From PALSA-1316 sp964499365 (GTDB lineage Bacteria > Nitrospirota > Thermodesulfovibrionia > Thermodesulfovibrionales > UBA6898), in assembly GCA_964499365.1 (NCBI GenBank), contig CAZCKU010000003.1:124001-188000 (forward strand): a stretch of DNA of 64,000 nucleotides, given 5' to 3'. Made by a program: the position numbers and the translations under genes. The notes beneath the pieces were generated by a model. The model made no database searches and was not told where the DNA came from. It was given only the letters and a program-made list of their open reading frames with translations. This document shows positions 60,087 through 64,000 of this stretch, one piece after another (the first letter of the stretch is position 1; every line of letters begins with the position of its first letter).

Positions 60087-61313
60087 TCAGACAACCTCCT
60101 CGAATTTCTTATGGTATTCCCTGACGCTCAGGGCAAACGCCCGGCCGAACTCATAGCACTTCTCCTCGTCCTCAGGCGATGGCTTATAGAGGACCTGGAT
60201 GCCGGGCTCGAAGATCTCGAGACCCATCCTCCTGAACTCCTCGTAGGCATCCTTCACCGCACCGCCTCCCCAGCCATAGCTGCCGAATGCTCCGGCTATG
60301 CGGTTCTTCGGCCGTAATCCCCGCACATGCGTCAGGAATTCAGCCACCGTCGGATACATGATATTATTCAGCGTGGGGGTCCCGATGAGACAGCCCCGGG
60401 ACTTCCAGAACTCCTTGATCGCCGCGCTCATGGGGGTCGCACGCAGCTTGATCACCTTGCAGTCGATTCCTTCGTCCCTGATTCCCTGCATGATCGGCAG
60501 GGTCATCGACTCGGTGCTGTGCCACATGGTGTCATATATGATCGAAACACTCAGATTCGCCTTGCCCTGCGCCAACGCCAGATACTCCTGGACAACTCTC
60601 TGTGGATGAGACCGCCAGATGATCCCGTGGTCGGGGGCTATCATATCTATCTCGAGGCCGAGTTTCTGGATCTCGCCTATCTTGTTCTTTATGATCGGCC
60701 CGAACGGCATGAGGATATTGGCATAGTAGTCAACAACCGCGTCGTCGAGGTCTGCCATCGATTCGCAGGTTATCAGTTCATCGTCAAAGCGGGTGGAAGA
60801 CGCTATATGCTGTCCAAACCCGTCCTGGCTGAAGAGGACCTTGTCCTCCTTCACATAGGTCATCATCGAGTCCGGCCAGTGGAGCATCGGCGTCTCAAGA
60901 AACATCAGGGTCCTCTTGCCGATAGAGAGCGTTTCGCCGGTCTTTACGACCTTGATGTTCCACTTCGATATATCGAAAAAGCGGGCAAGTCCCTTTTTGC
61001 CTTTGTCCGTAATATAAATGGTCGCATTCGGGGCAAGAGACATGATGTCGTCCAGACTGGTCACGTGGTCATTTTCAATATGGTTGACAATGACATTTTT
61101 GATCTTTGCCGGATCAACGATACTCCTGATATTCTTGATGGTGGTATCCGAGAAATCATACTTGACCGTATCGACCAGGGTGATCTCCTCGTCCATGATC
61201 AGGTAGTTATTGTAGGTCGTACCTCGAGGCGTGGCGTACCCGTGAAAATCACGCACAGCCCAGTCAATCGCTCCAACCCAATATATGCCGTTAATCAGTT
61301 CTGCTGCCTTCAT
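60087..61313 (-). CDS. FprA-type flavodiiron protein (oxygen/NO reductase)
   Basis: 408 residues. An N-terminal metallo-beta-lactamase-like domain carries the diiron site (IVNHIENDHVTSLDDIM, HxExDH), then further ligands in the TPMLHWPDSM and APDHGIIWRSHP regions. The C-terminal flavodoxin domain (about 255-400) binds FMN (VSIIYDTMWHSTESM, GTPTLNNIMYPTVAEFL, FGSYGWGGGAVKDAYEE). It reduces oxygen to water with electrons from rubredoxin. It sits between the desulforedoxin-like gene and rubredoxin in the PerR-headed operon. Confidence 0.96.
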   Translation of the reverse strand: MKAAELINGIYWVGAIDWAVRDFHGYATPRGTTYNNYLIMDEEITLVDTVKYDFSDTTIKNIRSIVDPAKIKNVIVNHIENDHVTSLDDIMSLAPNATIYITDKGKKGLARFFDISKWNIKVVKTGETLSIGKRTLMFLETPMLHWPDSMMTYVKEDKVLFSQDGFGQHIASSTRFDDELITCESMADLDDAVVDYYANILMPFGPIIKNKIGEIQKLGLEIDMIAPDHGIIWRSHPQRVVQEYLALAQGKANLSVSIIYDTMWHSTESMTLPIMQGIRDEGIDCKVIKLRATPMSAAIKEFWKSRGCLIGTPTLNNIMYPTVAEFLTHVRGLRPKNRIAGAFGSYGWGGGAVKDAYEEFRRMGLEIFEPGIQVLYKPSPEDEEKCYEFGRAFALSVREYHKKFEEVV

Positions 61314-61363
61314 TCAGCCTCCAGGATAGATAGTGTGTACTTGCCTCGTCACCGCCGCGGGAC

Positions 61364-61480
61364 TTATCCAGCCTGCTCCATCGGCTTGCCGCAGCAGAAG
61401 AGGGCGCCAGCCCCCTCATGGGTGACGGCTACTTCATTGCCGCAGATATTGCATCTGTATTTCTGTCCTACTTTTGTCAT
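61364..61480 (-). CDS. Desulforedoxin-like protein
   Basis: 38 residues: MTKVGQKYRCNICGNEVAVT then HEGAGALFCCGKPMEQAG. The pattern CxxC ... CCG is that of desulforedoxin and of the N-terminal domain of desulfoferrodoxin, giving one Fe(Cys)4 centre per chain. A good AAAGGAG lies 7 bases upstream. The superoxide-reducing domain of desulfoferrodoxin is absent, so it is probably an electron carrier. Confidence 0.88.
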   Translation of the reverse strand: MTKVGQKYRCNICGNEVAVTHEGAGALFCCGKPMEQAG

Positions 61481-61492
61481 GGTATAACTCCT

Positions 61493-61972
61493 TTAGCCAA
61501 TTTTTTCAAAAACATTCTTCCCGGCCTTGCAGATGGCGCAGCGCCAGTCAGCGGGCAGGTCCTCAAATTTTACCTTCTCAACCGCCTCCTTGTACAGCCA
61601 TTTACAGGCCGCACACCTCCAGAGACCGAAGTCCTCCCGGACACCGTCTTTTGATGCAACCTCCCAGCCCCTGGCTTCCCAGTCCTCAAGGGGCGGGGGA
61701 TAATAGCCGGAGAAGATCTTCTTGTCCCGCGCATCCTCCATCAGGACTTCAATGACGACATCTCCCTTTCTAACCGTGTACCCCCAGGAAAAGGTATCCG
61801 TTGTTTCGGGCGTGGTTGCCTTACTTGTATGTGTGAATACATTACCATTTCTTTTCAGTTTTGACCAACTGTGGCAGCAGGGAAGGACCGAGGTACAGCC
61901 GCACTTGGCGCCCTTGAGCTCCAATCCATCCACCCGAAATCCGCCTGGTATTTTTTCTATTGCGATCTCCAC
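61493..61972 (-). CDS. Unknown Cys-rich domain fused to C-terminal rubredoxin
   Basis: 159 residues. The C-terminal 45 (WRCAACKWLYKEAVEKVKFE, DLPADWRCAICKAGKNVFEK) is a rubredoxin domain. The first ~110 residues are not recognised; they contain GAKCGCTSVLPCCHSW, which could hold a second metal, and VVIEVLMEDARDKKIFSGYY. Within the oxygen-defence operon it likely shuttles electrons or reduces a reactive species. Confidence 0.75.
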   Translation of the reverse strand: MEIAIEKIPGGFRVDGLELKGAKCGCTSVLPCCHSWSKLKRNGNVFTHTSKATTPETTDTFSWGYTVRKGDVVIEVLMEDARDKKIFSGYYPPPLEDWEARGWEVASKDGVREDFGLWRCAACKWLYKEAVEKVKFEDLPADWRCAICKAGKNVFEKIG

Positions 61973-61973
61973 A

Positions 61974-62153
61974 TCACGCTCCCCCTTTAGTGTATTTTTC
62001 TGCTGTTCTTTCTATTCTTCTGCCGCAGGAATGGCAGGAGGCGTCCTCCTCGTCCGACCATATCTCGGTCTCGGCCTTGCAGTCAGGACAGACAATACTT
62101 TCGGGTGTCGGCAATTTTTTTGTGCTGCAGGGGCTTGTCCGGCTTTCTGTCAT
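61974..62153 (-). CDS. Small zinc-ribbon protein
   Basis: 59 residues from the ATG at 62153, one base after the stop of the gene upstream. One ribbon: VCPDCKAETEIWSDEEDASC then HSCGRRIE. Function unknown; member of the PerR-headed operon. Confidence 0.7.
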   Translation of the reverse strand: MTESRTSPCSTKKLPTPESIVCPDCKAETEIWSDEEDASCHSCGRRIERTAEKYTKGGA

Positions 62154-62154
62154 G

Positions 62155-62592
62155 TCACTCTGTCTCACGGGCCTTCCGCCATCCTTCCTTTTCGAGTCTG
62201 GACATACGCTCAACACCCCATTTTTTGAATGCCTCGAGATATTGGCGCTGGTTGATTTTTGCCAGTTTAACGAGTTCCTCCCGCTCCTTCAGAGAATCGA
62301 TATGGTCGCTCGGGTAGACACCCCGCCAGGTGCAATAACCCTCATCAAACAGGTACTCGGGACTTAATGCCGACGCGGGCAGGCGCTGTCCCATAAAGCG
62401 GGCAACATCCATATCAAAGTCGATTATCCAGTTATTGTCCTTCAGCATTGAGGCCGGCTCAAATGCTACATCTGTTGAGCATTTGGGGCAATAGAGGCCG
62501 TTGACGACCTCAACCGGCATCAGCTCATCCTTGAAATTGAAGCTTGCGGCGCTCCAGCCGCATTTGCAGTTCATCGTATGGTCCACGCACAT
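62155..62592 (-). CDS. Unknown zinc-ribbon protein of the PerR-headed operon
   Basis: 145 residues. AAGGAGG lies 10 bases before the ATG. The N-terminal CKCGWSAASFNF...LYCPKCSTDVAF forms a zinc or iron site (two CxC/CxxC pairs). The rest is helical and acidic/basic (LKEREELVKLAKINQRQYLE). Not recognised beyond this. Located directly after perR, so probably co-regulated with the oxygen-defence genes. Confidence 0.7.
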   Translation of the reverse strand: MCVDHTMNCKCGWSAASFNFKDELMPVEVVNGLYCPKCSTDVAFEPASMLKDNNWIIDFDMDVARFMGQRLPASALSPEYLFDEGYCTWRGVYPSDHIDSLKEREELVKLAKINQRQYLEAFKKWGVERMSRLEKEGWRKARETE

Positions 62593-62594
62593 AG

Positions 62595-63014
62595 TTAAGA
62601 TTCCTCCTTGTAGTAACGGTTGTTATTTCTGCAATCGGGGCAGATGCCAAAGAATTCAACATGACTCCCGGTTATCAGGAAATCACATGCAGCAGCCTCC
62701 GGCAGTGCCACGTTAAATTCTATCGGGATATCGACCACTTTTTTACAGGTGGTACAGATCAGATGGTTATGGTCCGAGGTATTCGGATCAAAGCGTTTCT
62801 TGCCGGAATCAATCGTGATCTCGGAAAGCCAGCCTTTCTGCTTCAGTGTTGACAGTGTTGTGTAGACCGTAGCGAACGACATGGTCGGATATTTCATCTG
62901 CAGGGCCTGATAGATCTCCTCTGCAGAGGGGTGATCCGTGTTCCCCTCCAGATACCCGAGCACCGCCAGGCGTTGCGGCGTCAATTTAATACCTATGTCT
63001 TTGAATTTATGCAT
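62595..63014 (-). CDS. perR: Fur family regulator, PerR-like
   Basis: 139 residues. Winged helix KLTPQRLAVLGYLEGNTDHP and SFATVYTTLSTLKQKGWLSE. The dimer domain has the sensor-site residues (FDPNTSDHNHLICTTCKKVV) and the structural zinc Cys pairs CTTC and CPDC, as in PerR. It presumably senses peroxide through iron-catalysed histidine oxidation and represses its own operon. No ribosome site precedes the ATG; the message is probably leaderless. PerR rather than Fur or Zur is judged from the neighbouring oxygen-defence genes. Confidence 0.88.
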   Translation of the reverse strand: MHKFKDIGIKLTPQRLAVLGYLEGNTDHPSAEEIYQALQMKYPTMSFATVYTTLSTLKQKGWLSEITIDSGKKRFDPNTSDHNHLICTTCKKVVDIPIEFNVALPEAAACDFLITGSHVEFFGICPDCRNNNRYYKEES

Positions 63015-63016
63015 AG

Positions 63017-63069
63017 CAATAATTATTATTGAATAATGTAAAATATCATATAATAATTATTATTGTCAA
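63017..63069 (-). promoter_or_regulatory. perR promoter with two Fur/PerR-type boxes
   Basis: CAATAATTATTATTG (63017-63031) and TAATAATTATTATTG (63051-63065) differ in one base and resemble PerR boxes (TTATAATNATTATAA). On the minus strand TTGACA is at 63064-63069. Box 2 covers the promoter core and box 1 lies 2 bases before the ATG, so a bound repressor would shut off the operon. Confidence 0.75.
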
Positions 63070-63140
63070 GAGTTTTTTTTGAAAAAAGGTTAGGATACAG
63101 GCAGAGGTCTCCCCCTTAAACGGAAGACTTAAGGAGAACA

Positions 63141-64000
63141 ATGAAGATAACTATTGTCAGCGGTATGCTGGGTTCAGGAAAAACCACCTTCATACAGCAT
63201 ATTGCTTCAGTCAAATCTCTGAAGACCGTTGTCCTGGTGAATGACTTCGGCAAGGCCGGAATCGATGGAGAGATTTTTTCGTCCTCCGGGGTTGACTCGA
63301 TTGAATTGCCCAGCGGGTGCATCTGCTGCACCCTGAAATTCGACCTGATAGCCACTATCCGGAAGATCATCAGCGACCATGCACCTGAACACCTCATCAT
63401 CGAACCCAGCGGCATCGCCTCGCCGTCGGGAGTTATCGATGCCCTCGCAGAACTTGAGCTTCAGCAGTTCACCGTTGTCGGCATCGTCGATGCGTCGGAG
63501 TTCGTCGAACTCTATGAAGCCGAGATGTACGGAAAATTCTTTGAGGAGCAGGTCTCCATCGCTGACATCGTCCTGATCAACAAGATAGATCTTGTCGACG
63601 ATACCCTGCGGCAGAAGACTGCTGCCCTCGTCACCAGCCTGAATCCGCGTGCCATAGCATACGAGACTGTCAAGGCTGCCATTGACGGACCGCTTCCGGA
63701 TTCCGGCCATGGAGACCATTCGCCAAGAGAAAGGGCGCCGCTGCTCTGCTTTGAAACACTCTCGTTGACTCTCAGGAGCGGGATCAGCTTCGGGTCGGTT
63801 GAAGAATTTCTGAAGGAGCTGTCGACGGGGGTGTTCGGGAAGATCGTCAGGGCAAAGGCACTGGCCGAAACAGACAGGGGGCCGGCAAAATTCGACCTGG
63901 CATTCGGGAGTATATCTTCTGAACTCTTCGGAAGGAACGTGGTTGAAAACCGGATCGTGATCATCGGAGAAACCCTGGAACGCAAGCGGATCCTGCATGA
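63141..64000 (+). CDS. COG0523/CobW-type GTPase (metal chaperone-like), 3' end outside window
   Basis: 286 residues visible. Start ATG at 63141 with AAGGAG before it. Walker A VSGMLGSGKTTFIQHI, metal-binding GCICC (LPSGCICCTLKFDL, the CxCC motif), Walker B/G3 LIIEPSGIASPSG and G4 INKIDL are all present. Such GTPases deliver metals to enzymes or serve in metal shortage. An unusual short His-containing loop (DSGHGDHSP) lies near 190. It diverges from perR, and the shared upstream boxes could regulate it as well. Confidence 0.87.
   Translation, partial: MKITIVSGMLGSGKTTFIQHIASVKSLKTVVLVNDFGKAGIDGEIFSSSGVDSIELPSGCICCTLKFDLIATIRKIISDHAPEHLIIEPSGIASPSGVIDALAELELQQFTVVGIVDASEFVELYEAEMYGKFFEEQVSIADIVLINKIDLVDDTLRQKTAALVTSLNPRAIAYETVKAAIDGPLPDSGHGDHSPRERAPLLCFETLSLTLRSGISFGSVEEFLKELSTGVFGKIVRAKALAETDRGPAKFDLAFGSISSELFGRNVVENRIVIIGETLERKRILH

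Noticed and set aside
60327..61487. 386-residue open frame antisense to the flavodiiron and desulforedoxin genes
   Set aside because: Shadow frame; the minus-strand genes have full family motifs.
1..64000. tRNA, rRNA, replication origin or phage att sites
   Set aside because: No cloverleaf with a T-loop GGTTCRA pattern, no rRNA segments and no DnaA-box cluster were noticed on reading; a covariance-model scan would be needed to exclude tRNAs firmly.

Overview
The window looks like a scaffold from a Gram-negative, anaerobic or microaerophilic bacterium, GC-rich apart from an AT-richer island. It carries one run of about 100 N's inside a tandem-repeat gene. Signs of an outer membrane and an anaerobic life style are a fused LapA-LapB protein, a Slt-type lytic transglycosylase, a flavodiiron protein with several rubredoxin-type partners under a PerR-like regulator, and a CcsA-HemA pair. 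The gene set would fit Nitrospirota or a Desulfobacterota-like lineage. This is an inference from gene content; no rRNA gene is present to settle it.

Layout. 1-7.9 kb (minus strand): an overlapping run of exported proteins, namely a cohesin/FnIII-like protein running off the left edge, a dockerin-like protein, a rhodanese-like protein without catalytic cysteine, a seven-repeat beta-propeller protein and a PBP4-type DD-peptidase. 8-14.7 kb: an AT-richer accessory island with a GHKL-ATPase/PD-ExK nuclease, a convergent C5-cytosine methyltransferase, a 56-residue ribbon-helix-helix gene behind a perfect 35-bp palindrome, a decayed IS transposase, an alpha/beta hydrolase and a Vsr mismatch endonuclease. 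14.9-17.6 kb: a TnsE-like Tn7-type gene sits beside what looks like a transposon end, which interrupts yifB/comM after its LIGGG motif. The other half of yifB is not in the window, so much or all of 1-16.77 kb may be cargo of a Tn7-like element.

17.8-41.4 kb is ordinary chromosome: slt, proA-nadD-rsfS-rlmH-lapAB, nif3-like, a TPR array with the gap, a tautomerase, trmH, an ABC/FtsX/HlyD efflux set, msrAB, ECF transporter cbiQ-cbiO, nudix, mgtC, a PP-loop ATPase, tyrS, yjbQ, pdxA and ksgA. 41.4-42.0 kb is a DUF559 nuclease bracketed by two inverted-repeat pairs. 42.1-51.1 kb is a second defence locus on the minus strand: hsdR, hsdM, a repeat-rich mini-ORF, an Abi_2 HEPN protein, hsdS, a reverse transcriptase and a UDG-like protein, mostly overlapping or nearly abutting. 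51.3-59.9 kb holds a zinc-ribbon gene, polA, an H1-like/DUF4912 protein, a small regulator-like gene, ccsA, hemA and a TPR/DUF5684 protein, closed by a strong terminator. 59.95-63.0 kb is a PerR-headed oxygen-defence operon (perR, two Zn-ribbon proteins, rubredoxin fusion, desulforedoxin, flavodiiron protein, rubredoxin). A divergent COG0523 GTPase runs off the right edge.

The most interesting material is the type I R-M operon with an embedded reverse transcriptase, HEPN protein and UDG, and the Tn7-like island carrying a GHKL-nuclease R-M system with its own small repressor.
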